This document shows positions 25,601 through 37,867 of a DNA stretch of 64,000 bases, in pieces. The notes below the pieces were generated by a model. It was not told where the DNA came from. It did no database searches and saw nothing but the letters and a program-made list of their open reading frames with translations. The stretch's first letter is position 1, and every line of letters begins with the position of its first letter. A program made the translations under genes and the position numbers. Origin of the DNA: Salvelinus alpinus (Eukaryota; Chordata; Actinopteri; Salmoniformes; Salmonidae); the NCBI RefSeq assembly GCF_045679555.1, contig NC_092098.1, positions 16,630,538 to 16,694,537 on the forward strand. The letters run 5' to 3'.

Positions 25601-26697
25601 ACGGAAAGGTCAACGAGAGCAGCTTGTGGACTGAAGTAATTGGTGAATTCCCCCTTCCCCCGTGTACAAAAATCCCTAATAAACTCTCCATTTGCATTCT
25701 AGTTGTGCTACTGGTGCATGTTTTGTTATTGAACTTGGTGACGTGGAAACCCCACACCCTTGAGCCTGCTACACCAGTTTAAGAGTTAATCCATGTTGGT
25801 GCAACCCACCTTAGATTGTTATAGGTTACAAAATGCTTGATGTGGTCATTGTGAATGTAAAAGTTTTGCAATGTCCCTGGCCTTATCAGGCAGACTACCT
25901 AGCTGGTGAACGAGATTAGCTACCCAGCCTGGTCAAATGTTTTTTGCTTCATGCCCTAGAGCGTGCCATTCACAGGCCGTATCCAGGGAGCTCTGCATGA
26001 GGGGAAGACCATCACTGTGACGGGGAGAGTCCTGCCAGAAGCCAGGAGGTAGACCTACCTAGTATTGAAAACATCTCTTTTTGACGATAGGACAGCCATG
26101 TCTCCGTAAACTCAGTCTTGTCACTCACTATCAGCACAGGAGGGATCTTGTTAAACCTAATCACTTTCAAATATGGCCCCCTTTCTTCTCTCTATAGGTT
26201 TCATGTGAATTTGCAATGTGGCTCAAAAGAAAAACCCAACATAGCCCTCCACTTCAACCCCCGATATGATGAATCCAACCGCCATGTGGCCTGCAACACC
26301 ATGCTGTGCTCTAAGTGGGGCCCAGAGGAGCGTAAATATTATATACCCATGGCCCAGGAGGAACGATTTACCCTCATGTTCCGAGTCAACCGAGATTCAT
26401 ATTCGGTCAGGAGACTTATCACTGATACTTAGGCTACACATTTTTCTTTTGACTGTCTAATTGAATTGTATCAATATTCTAGAGCAAAAAAGATTCATGC
26501 CCTTATTTTTCCTCAATGTGCCATTGATTTCTTGTCTCCTAAATCCTGTTTTATCCCAGGTGATTGTGAATGGTGCCCACTACATGGAGTACCTGCACCG
26601 GATGTTAATCACCGAAGTGGACACCATCCTCGTGTATGGGGATGTGGAGATCGAATCCATTGCCTTCTTCAACCCTGCAGTGACATTGAGTATCTGA
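16645..26697 (+). CDS. Galectin-9-like copy 1, predicted single CRD
   Basis: Exons 16645-16674, 25960-26048, 26198-26405 and 26560-26697 join in frame to 154 codons. This is the N-terminal carbohydrate-recognition domain of a tandem-repeat galectin: [17 protein letters not shown], then ALHFNPR (His58, Asn60, Arg62), CNTM (Asn73), KWGPEER (Trp80, Glu83, Arg85). All residues that bind beta-galactosides are kept. Intron sites are GT/AG and match copy 2. After exon 4, copy 2 has a donor (ACA|GTGAGT); here the base is T (ACATTGAGT), so the frame runs on to TGA at 26,695. Linker and second CRD exons are absent downstream. Galectins are cytosolic and secreted without a signal peptide; none is seen. 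Intron 1 is 9.3 kb because of a Harbinger element. It could be an unexpressed duplicate, but the open frame argues against old decay. Confidence 0.75.
17557..17875 (+). pseudogene. Harbinger Myb/SANT-like protein, frameshifted
   Basis: Starts [19 protein letters not shown]. The core has Trp-rich spacing ([11 protein letters not shown]...[17 protein letters not shown]) typical of Myb_DNA-bind_5 domains of Harbinger helper proteins, which bind the TIRs and bring in the transposase. A one-base slip in the A run near 17,768 shifts the frame; the other frame continues [18 protein letters not shown]...[10 protein letters not shown] to a stop near 17,881. It appears inactive. Confidence 0.75.
18244..18568 (+). 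other. Candidate two-exon host fragment in Harbinger
   Basis: An ATG at 18,244 gives MAEGMEEN up to a strong donor (AAT|GTAAGT, 18,267). A matching phase-0 acceptor (TTTTAG, exon from 18,500) continues [22 protein letters not shown] to TAG at 18,568. The second exon recurs at 26,883-26,950 with changes. Upstream, 18,130-18,240 is CpG-bearing and promoter-like. The gene is not recognised. It may be a captured host 5' end, a helper gene of the element, or coincidence. Confidence 0.3.
19655..22007 (-). mobile_element. LINE-G, RT-bearing, minus strand
   Basis: Absent from the paralogous site near 31,292. Minus-strand blocks in order: [95 protein letters not shown] (catalytic YADD at about 20,845) and [11 protein letters not shown]. 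The 3' end at 19,655 is the reverse of a CTGGTTAAATAAA-type tail. It is 5'-truncated (no endonuclease) and frameshifted. Type: jockey-group/L2-like; a relation to RSg-1 is possible but untested. Confidence 0.85.
22906..23393. mobile_element. Solo LTR with 5-bp duplication
   Basis: 488 bp from TGTCAGGACCCGG to AATCCCGACA, with TG...CA ends and short inverted termini. It is flanked by ATGAT (22,901-22,905 and 23,394-23,398) and missing from the paralogous site at 32,216, which shows a single ATGAT. A 5-bp duplication suggests a Gypsy-type LTR. Confidence 0.85.
23699..23852 (+). mobile_element. tRNA-derived SINE, plus strand
   Basis: tRNA-like head (GGTCCCGTGTGGCTCAGTTGG, B box GGGTTCATTCC) followed by the GCTCTGGATAAGAGCGTC tail and TAAATG repeats. 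AAATT flanks both sides. Same family as 7,047-7,205. Absent at 32,515 in the paralogous sequence. Confidence 0.85.
24130..25077 (-). pseudogene. HARBI1-like Harbinger transposase, broken
   Basis: From ATG at 25,077: [15 protein letters not shown], a stop, then [49 protein letters not shown]. The frame shifts near 24,760 and continues FPGVL...[57 protein letters not shown] (second catalytic Asp), LIERFFG (catalytic Glu, third frame) and [11 protein letters not shown]. This is the block order of the HARBI1/DDE_4 nuclease. At least three frame breaks make it non-functional. With the Myb frame it identifies the element as Harbinger. Confidence 0.85.
25287..25773 (+). mobile_element. Solo LTR with 4-bp duplication
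   Basis: 487 bp from TGTGGCAGATGG to GAGCCTGCTACA, flanked by CCAG (25,283-25,286; 25,774-25,777). AATAAA at 25,678 is a poly(A) signal in LTR sense. It is inserted 37 bp inside the Harbinger right end. Confidence 0.8.
26680..26697 (+). other. Lost splice donor and read-through stop
   Basis: Copy 2 reads GTGACA|GTGAGTATCTGA at 45,931; copy 1 reads GTGACATTGAGTATCTGA. One substitution in the obligatory GT removes the donor and exposes TGA four codons later. Confidence 0.85.
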
Positions 26698-26952
26698 CAG
26701 GTCCTCCGTTTGGGAGAATACTGTACATCTTTGCAGTATTCTAGAGAAGCTATTATGCATATTTTTTTTATCATAAAGTTAATTTCCGATCATCTCGAAT
26801 AAGCTAGCTAACATTAGCCAGCTAGCTTTATGGGTGTTGTGACATGCGTATGAAATTGTAATTCTGGTTGTTTAATGTTTTATAGACTCCTGAAACAACC
26901 AGCAAACCAGGCTGTCGTAATGTGAATCAGTGGATGTAAAGAATCTAGCTAG

Positions 26953-27546
26953 TGTTAGGATTTATGTTTATGCACTATAGCCTGCTACCATATTGTATGA
27001 AGATGAATATTGTTTTGTTACATCTGCATTGTTTGTGTGTATGTGTGTAAAGACTGAGCAATATAGAGTGACATGCTATAAAAGCTGTGGTCAATCTGGA
27101 GAGGGGAGGGGTGCATATCTCCAGGCCAACCAGGGAGGGCAGGACACTGGACAATACCATATACGGAACTGTTTGAGTGTAGCATCTGGGGAGCGGAACA
27201 AGACAGATCTAATCTACCCAAAGACCAGATGCGGACACCTGCGAGCACCAAGGGACTGGGACCAGTCTGAGTGCCAGCGATAGGCTGAGCAAAGTTTAAA
27301 CCACGCTCAGCCTCTACCGTGATAGGCCAACGGACGGGTTGGAAATATGCCTGTCATAGTATAATAACTGTTTGCGCACATTCCAGAGTTCTCTGTTTTA
27401 CCCTGCGTGGTGATACATCGAACCCGTATATATGAAAATTGCATTTGCCATTTATTGCTTGCGTTAATTAAAAGTAATTAAAGAAAGTTAGCAGACCTTG
27501 CTTTTTATTTATCCTGATACCGGATTCGATTAACGCAGCGCTTACA
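26953..27546 (+). repeat. 5' LTR of the retroviral element
   Basis: 594 bp, TG...CA. Same family as the solo LTR at 2,188-2,740. The insertion point is TCTAGCTAG in the Harbinger interior, whose uninterrupted form is at 18,560. Confidence 0.8.
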
Positions 27547-27985
27547 TGGTGACCCCGGATGTGGTCCGATTTAAGGACCTCGCTGGTCTTTGACGAGCCA
27601 GCTAATTGACCGTTACTGTCGTCGGATGGCGTTTCTCACAAAAAGACCGGTCTAATAAAAAGGTAAGCAGATACCTATTGTATAAAATACTAAAGTTCTG
27701 CATATTGGCATTATCCAAATGTATTTTGTGAGATACCTGTTTGATGTAAGTTACCAAATTCCTTATATCCAATATACGAATAGTCTAAAATACTGTGGAT
27801 CAAGTGGTGGCAAATGCAATTTTATTTGATCAAAATCATTCAATAATGCAATGTGTAAATTAAATGTACTGAATGCATGACGTAAGTCGGGGCTTACAAA
27901 GTATAAGTGAGGGTAATATCATACAATAACAAGTAATGTACTAGGCAGAGCCAAGTGTGTATGACGCAGGTCGGGAACCTACATA

Positions 27986-29554
27986 CAGTGGGGCAAAAAA
28001 GTATTTAGTCAGCCACCAATTGTGCAAGTTCTCCCACTTAAAAAGATGAGAGAGGCCTGTAATTTTCATCATAGGTACACTTCAACTATGACAGACAAAA
28101 CGAGGGAAAAAAATCCAGAAAATCACATTGTAGGATTTTTAATGAATTTATTTGCAAATTATGGTGGAAAATAAGTATTTGGTCACCTACAAACAAGCAA
28201 GATTTCTGGCTCTCACAGACCTGTAACTTCTTCTTTAAGAGGCTCCTCTGTCCTCCACTCGTTACCTGTATTAATGGCACATGTTTGAACTTGTTATCAG
28301 TATAAAAGACACCTGTCCACAACCTCAAACAGTCACACTCCAAACTCCACTATGGCCAAGACCAAAGAGCTGTCAAAGGACACCAGAAACAAAATTGTAG
28401 ACCTGCACCAGGCTGGGAAGACTGAATCTGCAATAGGTAAGCAGCTTGGTTTGAAGAAATCAACTGTGGGAGCAATTATTAGGAAATGGAAGACATACAA
28501 GACCACTGATAATCTCCCTCGATCTGGGGCTCCACGCAAGATCTCACCCCGTGGGGTCAAAATGATCACAAGAACGGTGAGCAAAAATCCCAGAACCACA
28601 CCCCAAATGATCCCAAAGTGACCTAGTGAATGACCTGCAGAGAGCTGGGACCAAAGTAACAAAGCCTACCATCAGTAACACACTACGCCGCCAGGGACTC
28701 AAATCCTGCAGTGCCAGACGGGTCCCCCTGCTTAAGCCAGTACATGTCCAGGCCCGTCTGAAGTTTGCTAGAGAGCATTTGGATGATCCAGAAGAAGATT
28801 GGGAGAATGTCATATGGTCAGATGAAACCAAAATATAACTTTTTGGTAAAAACTCAACTCGTAGTGTTTGGAGGACAAAGAATGCTGAGTTGCATCCAAA
28901 GAACACCATACCTACTGTGAAGCATGGGGGTGGAAACATCATGCTTTGGGGCTGTTTTTCTGCAAAGGGACCAGGAGGACTGATCCGTGTAAAGGACAGA
29001 ATGAATGGGGCCATGTATCGTGAGATTTTGAGTGAAAACCTCCTTCCATCAGCAAGGGCATTGAAGATGAAATGTGGCTGGGTCTTTCAGCATGACAATG
29101 ATCCCAAACACACCGCCCGGGCAACGAAGGAGTGGCTTCGTAAGAAGCATTTCAAGGTCCTGGAGTGGCCTAGCCAGTCTCCAGATCTCAACCCCATAGA
29201 AAATATTTGGAGGGAGTTGAAAGTCCGTGTTGCCCAGCAACAGCCCCAAAACATCACTGCTCTAGAGGAGATCTGCATGGAGGAATGGGCCAAAATACCA
29301 GCAACAGTGTGTGAAAACCTTGTGAAGACTTACAGAAAACGTTTGACCTCTGTCATTGCCAACAAAGGGTATATAACAAAGTATTGAGATAAACTTTTGT
29401 TATTGACCAAATACTTATTTTCCACCATAATTTGCAAATAAATTCATTAAAAATCCTACAATGTGATTTTCTGGATTTTTTTTCTTCTCATTTTGTCTGT
29501 CATAGTTGAAGTGTACCTATGATGAAAATGACAGGCCTCTCTCGTCTTTTTAAG
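27986..29554 (+). mobile_element. Tc1-D element, 3' end truncated
   Basis: The left TIR begins CAGTGGGGCAAAAAAG after TA, and the inner part of the TIR (AAATCACATTGTAGGATTTTT...) is mirrored at 29,440-29,480. The right terminal ~50 bp are missing: homology stops at about 29,554 beside AAGGTAAGGTAAGG. It is inserted in the ERV. Confidence 0.85.
28352..29387 (+). pseudogene. Tc1-D transposase, two disabling changes
   Basis: [22 protein letters not shown], helix-turn-helix ([21 protein letters not shown]), [12 protein letters not shown] linker, then WSDETKI (first Asp), [18 protein letters not shown] (second Asp), [10 protein letters not shown] (Glu) and the C-terminal KGYITKY. This fits DD34E Tc1. 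A frameshift near 28,615 and a TAA at 28,836 (where related copies have a Glu codon) inactivate it. Otherwise the frame is well preserved, suggesting moderate age. Confidence 0.85.
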
Positions 29555-32500
29555 GTAAGGTAAGGTAATTTGATAGAACACGGTGGTGAAATTAATATTA
29601 TGGATAATAGTGGAAGATGAAAAATCATTGAGGGCGCTATTGGTCAATTTATGGAGGTTTGAGTGCACACTTCTCTGTTCATTGCACTATGCTTGGCTGC
29701 GGAATGGGTATAATGGCTTCAGGGGGGTGGTGGAGGTCCATGCCCGGGTTGGGTGCGGCCCCCTGCCCCCCACCCGGAATTGTCCGCAAGAGGGCGCCAT
29801 TGGACATTTTAAGCTGATTTTAAGCATATGGGCCTAAAAACACAATGAAAACTTAGTTGGTTGCAGGAACTAAGGGGCAGCACTGATAACTTTTATAGTA
29901 GATAAGATACTTGACAGAATTGTTAGATTTGCGCCAGTATTGATACAAGGGCGGAGCCATGTATCAAAAGGGGGATGGAATAGGGCACTTTGTGGTGTGG
30001 CCTATTAGTTAAATATCCCTAGAGTTGGTTTACTAGGATAATAATGGATGATATTCTAGCTAATCAGATAGAACAGATAGAATGACAGAGGTTCTAGCAG
30101 AACACATTAAAAGACTGTTAATTAACCAAACCCGTATGTCCAAGATTTTATGCTCTACAGGAGAACTCCAGGAGGAGATTACCCACATGAACGGGCCAGG
30201 GGACTGGGTCTGGGTCCAATCACTAAAGAAAAAGGACTGGAAGCAGCCACGGTGGGAGGGGTCATACCAAGCACTCCAGGTGACTGCATTCGCAGTGAGA
30301 ATAGCTGAAAGAACTACCTGGGTTCATATCACACAATGCAAGAGGGTAGGACACACTGACACTGCCGAACTATCACAGAGTTAAGGAGAAGAACCGTAGC
30401 TAATAAAGTTCGGGGGTCAACTCCTTAATGAAGATTTCCCTGACCCCGCCCTCTCATCACTGTATGCGTTCATAGAGTTGAAAGTGTGGCTTGGCCTCTG
30501 GCTGATGATGTGTTCTCTGGGAGAGGGTGGGGCTTTACAGGACTGCTGGTCGTCCTGAGCTGTCTGATTGGGATACGATGGGGATGGTTACCGTCACAGT
30601 GCTGCCAAAACCACCACCAGTTCCAACAGGCCAAGGCCAGGTTCAGCCGAACTCCTCCACCATCAGTCATATCCAATACCAGGATTATCAAATTCCAGTC
30701 TTTGAATGATGCTGTGTCTGCATTACAATTATACACTTCAACAGTGTTTACCAATCTTGGTCCTTGGACAATGGTTACACATTGTAATGAATAGACTAGA
30801 AAAATGATTTAACTAGTTAAATGCTGATTTGTAAATTATATATATATATACAGAAATAGAATTTAAAAACAGTACACTACACTTCCTATGCGTCATGTAA
30901 ATACTCTAAAACCAGTTAATCGTAATATTTGAATCCCAGTGCTACCCCTAAATTCTCTGTTCGTCACAATTTCATAATAGCGTCTAGTCGGCCCGAAGTT
31001 TATCTTAAAAGCAGGTGAGCTGGCGATGATGGGACTGGGGGATGGCATCCTCTCTCACATCAAAACATATCTGCAGACGAGAGACCGATGGAGAGAGCGA
31101 GCATGTTTAAGCCTTGTGTTTTTATTCTAACATTGTTAGTCATAATCAGGAGGTGAAATGCAAAACTGACCTTGGATCATTAACTCTGGGACTACTGCAT
31201 CTCTATCTGTATTTCAATGTAATGCATCTCTTTAATAATAGTTCCTGTTGACCTGACCAAGTGATCTCTCAACTCTGATCATGCTGTGCCCTCTATGTAG
31301 CCAGTTCAGTTGCGGAAGGGGTTCACCGACACAGCTGATATAACCTAGAGGATTTAGGGAGTAGAGAGAGGGATGAAGTGAAGGAGAGAGACTGTTATTG
31401 ATAAAATAAGGTAGTTAAAGAGACCGTGTTCAACATGAATCTGTGTGTGGCCTCACCTGGTGTCCACACCACACTAAGTGGCTGCAGAGTACTTTATGCT
31501 GAAAAACATAAACAGACACACGAGGACAAACAATATAGCGTAGTTATATAAATAATATAGTGTTTTACTATTCTCCATGGTTGGCCCTCTTGCCTATTCT
31601 TTGAAGGTGGAAGGAGCCACAGTATTACACCTGAGCCTGCTTACTGCACAACACAATCCATCAATCAGGTTGATACATGGGTGTGTAGGTGTGGGTTATA
31701 GGGTGTCTCATTGTTTGTTTTTGTTCAGACATCACAGCACCCTCACCTGAGAAGTAGAAATCAAAGGCAGAGAAACTGGGAATTGAATAACTGCAGTTGA
31801 CATAGCTAAGTAAATGGAAGAATACTCTTATTGCAATGTGAATGGCTCTTAAAAGAGCCTTTGTTTGTGCATAGTGTAGTCTATGGTGTTGCCAGGGAAC
31901 AGCACCCTCTTCAAAGAAGTAGGAGGTGAAGATCTCCCGCACACAGATTGCCTCTGGTCCTCGTGTCCATCCTCAAGAAGTTATGCAGGACACAGGTAGC
32001 CTTCACACACCTGCATTCCTCCAGGAGGAAGTCCCAGATGGCCCTGGTCACCCAACCTTGCAGTGCCCTACACGTTAACTGTAGGCAATCATTTTGAAAG
32101 AATCTCCAGTTACAAGGTATCTGTAGGAATATGGAAGATAATGTAATTATTTGACTTTTACATCACCAGGTCATTGTGGATTACTAAAGCATAATATCCC
32201 TGATAACAAATCATGATAACATTGGATTGATAGATGCATGGGCACACATGTGCATGTGACAATAACAGGATCATATCAAGGATAGCATCACAAATGAATA
32301 CATAAATACCACTCGAAGCTTGATTGAGTTGATAATTTGAGTCAGCTGTGCAGTGTTAAGGCAAAAACAAAAATGTGCACCCCTTTGAGTCCCCAGGACA
32401 AGGACTGAGAACCACTGCTCTTCATTGGGACCTCTTCATGTGTAGATAGGCTTTCATAGCGCTCTTTAACTGAGGAAAGATAACCTCACAAGAAACAGAC

Positions 32501-32605
32501 TTCATTATAGTCAAATTACACAGTACTGAATATTATGTTACTATTATCTCCGTCCTCACTTCTAGGGTAAGGAACTACACAAAAGTACCTGCCCTATCCA
32601 GAATA

Positions 32606-33655
32606 CAGTCGTTGCCAAAAGTTTTGAGAATGACACAAATATTAATTTTCACAAAGTCTGCTGTCTCAGTTTGTATGATGGCAATTTGCATATACTCCAG
32701 AATGTTATGAAGAGTGATCAGATGAATTGCAATTAATTGCAAAGTCCCTCTTTGCCATGCAAATGAACTGAATCCCCAAAAAACATTTCCACTGCATTTC
32801 AGCCCTGCCACAAAAGGACCAGTTGACATCATGTCACCGATTCTTTCGTTAACACAGGTGTGAGTGTTAACGAGGACATGGCTGGAGATCACTCTGTCAT
32901 GCTGATTGAGTTCGAATAACAGACTGGAAGCTTCAAAAGGAGGGTGGTGCTTGGAATCCTTGTTCTTCCACTGTCAGCCATGGTTACCTGCAAGAAAACA
33001 CGTGCCGTCATCATTGCTTTGCACAAAAAGTGCTTCACAGGCAAGGATATTGCTGCCAGTAAGATTGCACCTAAATCAACCATTTATCGGATCATCAAGA
33101 ACTTCAAGGAGAGCGGTTCAATTGTTGTGAAGAAGGCTTCAGGGCGCCCAAGAAAGTCCAGCAAGCGCCAGGACCGTCTCCAAAAGTTGATTCAGCTGCG
33201 GGATCGGGGCACCACCAGTACAGAGCTTGCTCAGGAATGGCAGCAGGCAGGGGTGAGTGCATCTGCACGCACAGTGAGGCGAAGAGGATGGCCTGGTGTC
33301 AAGAAGGGCAGCAAAGAAGCCACTTCTCTCCAAGAAAAACATCAGGGACAGACTGATATTCTGCAAAAGGTACAGGGATTGGACTGCTGAGGACTGGGGT
33401 AAAGTCATTTTCTCTGATGAATCCCCTTTACGATTGTTTGTGGCATATGGAAAAAAGCTTGTCCGGAGAAGATATGGTGAGCGCTACCATCAGTCCTGTG
33501 TCATGCCAACAGTAAAGCATCCTGAGACCATTCATGTGTGGGGTTGCTTCTCAGCCAAGGGAGTGGGCTCACTCACAATTTTGTCTAAGAACACAGCCAT
33601 GAATAAAGAATGGTACCAACACATCCTCTGAGAGCAACTTTTCACAACCATCCAA
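32606..33655 (+). mobile_element. Tc1-E, 3' truncated
   Basis: The left end is TA|CAGTCGTTGCCAAAAG. The transposase starts at 32,980 (MVTCKKTRAVIIALHKKCF), has helix-turn-helix and GRPRKSSKRQ motifs, shifts frame near 33,285, and continues FSDESPLRLF (first Asp), [10 protein letters not shown] and EWYQHIL. It breaks off at about 33,655, before the second Asp and Glu. Confidence 0.85.
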
Positions 33656-34160
33656 GTAGCCAACTAGCTAGCTCATTTAGCAGCTCATTTGAGTTAGTCT
33701 TCACCTGTAGCTAGTTAGCTAATAATACAATGGTTTTTTTACATTTTTGAAATGTATTTACTTACTTGAATAGGTTCTCCCAGCCATGTGGACAATTGGA
33801 AACAGGGCAGCAAAGTTTGTTTGTCACCAGAGCGTTTTAGAGGATATTACTATTGAACTATGTACCCATTTAATAACTAGACCTTCATACAAACTTGCTA
33901 TGCTGATTTCTTGACGCACAATGGAACGTGCTGCCATATGCTACCTGCACGCCCACAAGCGAGTCACAATGGGCGGCCTACGCGGCAATCTACCGCTATC
34001 TAGTGTACATGCACAGTTAGCCCCCCTATCCATGAATCTCTAGTGACATCCCTGGTAGGTAATATGACGAGGTAACACCTAGGATGAGGTGCTGAGGCTG
34101 CCATGGACCAAAGAGGCCATGCAGGTTCTAGGGTGGGCTCGATAGACAAAGAGGCCCAGG
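33656..34160. other. No gene seen
   Basis: Intergenic sequence with TAGCTAG-rich stretches. No repeat ends or coding motifs recognised. Confidence 0.4.
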
Positions 34161-34785
34161 GCTGTCCAGAAAATGTTAGGTGTAAATGGGCAGTTGTGAA
34201 GCCAGGTATGCCCATGTGGTGGCCTTCAGACTAGATGCAATCCCTTTCCAATTTAAATTCCTTAAATAACTCTGGTCCTCTGGTCCTAGAGTAACTTACG
34301 AAGGAACGGTTACAATGGAACAAAACCATTTCAATGGGAAGTGAATTGCAATCACAAATCGGCAAAGGCCGCTGCGCAATGCAGGTGTAATTGGCATAAA
34401 ATGTGTCAGTTGCTATCTTATGAGCATCACCGTTTCAATTACTACGTTCAAGTTAGCCGACACTTGCAAAACTGGGTCAAGCCATCCGCTCTTCAGTTTC
34501 CTCCTGAATTTGTATGCGCGAAATCACAACACTTTATGGTATTGCGTGTTTTCTGGAAACTGAGTCGGATGCACTCACGCACAGATATAGACCATAGCTA
34601 CAAATCATTCCAAGCAAACAGCTTGAATTACACTTACTCAATCTTCCATAATTATAACAAATCGTTTATTTCATTTTCGTGCTTTATCAAAAAATACTTT
34701 ATCACGGATATAGTGAGGCAGCACTAGCCTAACGGGGTGATGTTTAGAGACTGTTAAATTGTTAAAGCAAGATGTTTTTAATTTT

Positions 34786-35259
34786 GGCTAAAAAAACAAA
34801 TACCTTATTTACATAAGTATTCAGACCCTTTGCTATGACACTCGAAATTGAGCTCAAGTGCATCCTGTTTACATTGATCCTCCTAGAGACGTTTCTACAA
34901 ATTGATTGGAGTCCACCTGTGGTAAATTCAATTGATTGGACATGACTTTGAAAGGCACACACCTGTCTATATAAGGTCCCACAGTTGATAGTGCATGTCA
35001 GACCAAAAACCAAGCCATGAGGTCGAAGGAATTGTCCGTAGAGCTCCGAGACAGGATTGTGTCGAGGCACAGATCTGGGGAAGGTTACCAAAAGATGTCT
35101 GCAGCATTGAAGGTCCCCAAGAACCCAGTGGCCTCCATTATTCTTAAATGGAAGAAGTTTGGAACTACCATGACTATTCCTAGAACTGGCTGCCCGGCCA
35201 AACTGAGCAATCGGGTGAGAAGGGCCTTGGTCAGGGATGTGACCAAGAACCCGATGGTC
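34786..35259 (+). mobile_element. Tc1-C, 5' part (unit B)
   Basis: The transposase begins at 35,017 (MRSKELSVELRDRIVSRHRSGEGYQKM) and is open through NPMV at 35,259, where LINE-A enters. The 5' TIR end is missing. Confidence 0.85.
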
Positions 35260-36009
35260 TTTATTTATTTTATTTAACCTTTATTTAACTAGGCAAGTCA
35301 GTAAAGAACAAATTCTTATTTACAATGACGGCCTACCAAAAGGCAAAAGGCCTCCTGCGGGGAAGGGGGCTGGGATTAAAAATATGACAAAACACAACGA
35401 GAGACAACACAACATAAAGAGAGACCTAAGACAACAACATAGCAAGTCAGAAACACATGACAACACAGTATGGTAGCAACACAACATGGCAGCAGCACAA
35501 AACATGGTACAAACATTATTGGGCACAGGGAACAGCAATAAGGGCAAGAAGGTAGAGACAACAATACATCACGCAAAGTGGCCACAACTGTCAGTAAGAG
35601 TGTCCATGATTGAGTCTTTGAATGAAGAGATTGAGATAAAACTGTCCAGTTTCAGTGTTTGTTGCAGCTCGTTCCGGTCGCTAGCTGCAGCAAACTGAAA
35701 AGATGAGCGACCCAGGGATGTGTGTGCTTTGGGGACCATTAACAGAATGTTAGACGGGTGTTGTATGTGGAGGATGAGGGCTGCAGTAGATATCACAGAT
35801 AGGGGGAAGTGAGGCCTAAGAGGGTTTTTATAAATAAGCATCAACCCTTGCGATGGGTATACAGAGATCATCCAGTGCCTTGCGAGTATTCATCCCCCTT
35901 GGCGTTTTTCCTATTTTGTTGCATTTCAACCTGTAATTTAAATAGATTTTTATTTGGACTTCATGTAATGGACATACACAAAATAGTCCAAATGAGTGAA
36001 GTGAAATGA

Positions 36010-37867
<1,858 letters not shown>

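Larger units (their letters stand above)
17049..25810. mobile_element. PIF/Harbinger element in galectin intron 1
   Basis: The ends are inverted: GGTGGGTTGCACCAACATGG at 17,049 and its complement ending at 25,810. TTAG flanks both sides (17,045-17,048; 25,811-25,814) and occurs once in the empty site of copy 2 (near 45,014). Harbinger elements duplicate TWA trinucleotides, so TTA is the expected duplication. It carries both typical genes: a Myb/SANT-like frame (17,557) and a HARBI1-like transposase (minus, 24,130-25,077). Inserted inside it are a LINE, two solo LTRs and a SINE, accounting for about 3.5 of the 8.8 kb. Confidence 0.85.
26953..30660 (+). mobile_element. Degraded endogenous retrovirus
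   Basis: 5' LTR 26,953-27,546 (TGTTAGG...GCTTACA), followed at once by a TGG-starting primer-binding site (27,547-27,564). After a leader of about 420 bp comes a Tc1 insertion. Gag, protease and most of pol are not seen. 30,082-30,381 encodes the C-terminal part of a retroviral integrase (contains GDWVWV). 30,486 opens an envelope-like frame with a hydrophobic stretch that runs into Harbinger-like sequence at 30,664. The 3' LTR is missing. It is defective; gamma/epsilon-like by the pol fragment (inference). Confidence 0.75.
26740..32520 (+). mobile_element. Second, end-less Harbinger interior with nested ERV
   Basis: 26,780-26,952 matches 18,380-18,570, and 30,664-32,515 matches 18,806-23,698, colinear. 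Between them sits a degraded retrovirus. No Harbinger TIR or transposase remains. The galectin homology stops at about 26,733, so this piece abuts the truncation point of copy 1. Confidence 0.75.

Noticed and set aside
30486-30794. Envelope-like open frame as an intact viral gene
   Set aside because: Only the first ~60 codons lie in retroviral sequence; the rest enters Harbinger-like DNA shared with 18,806, so it is a chance extension.
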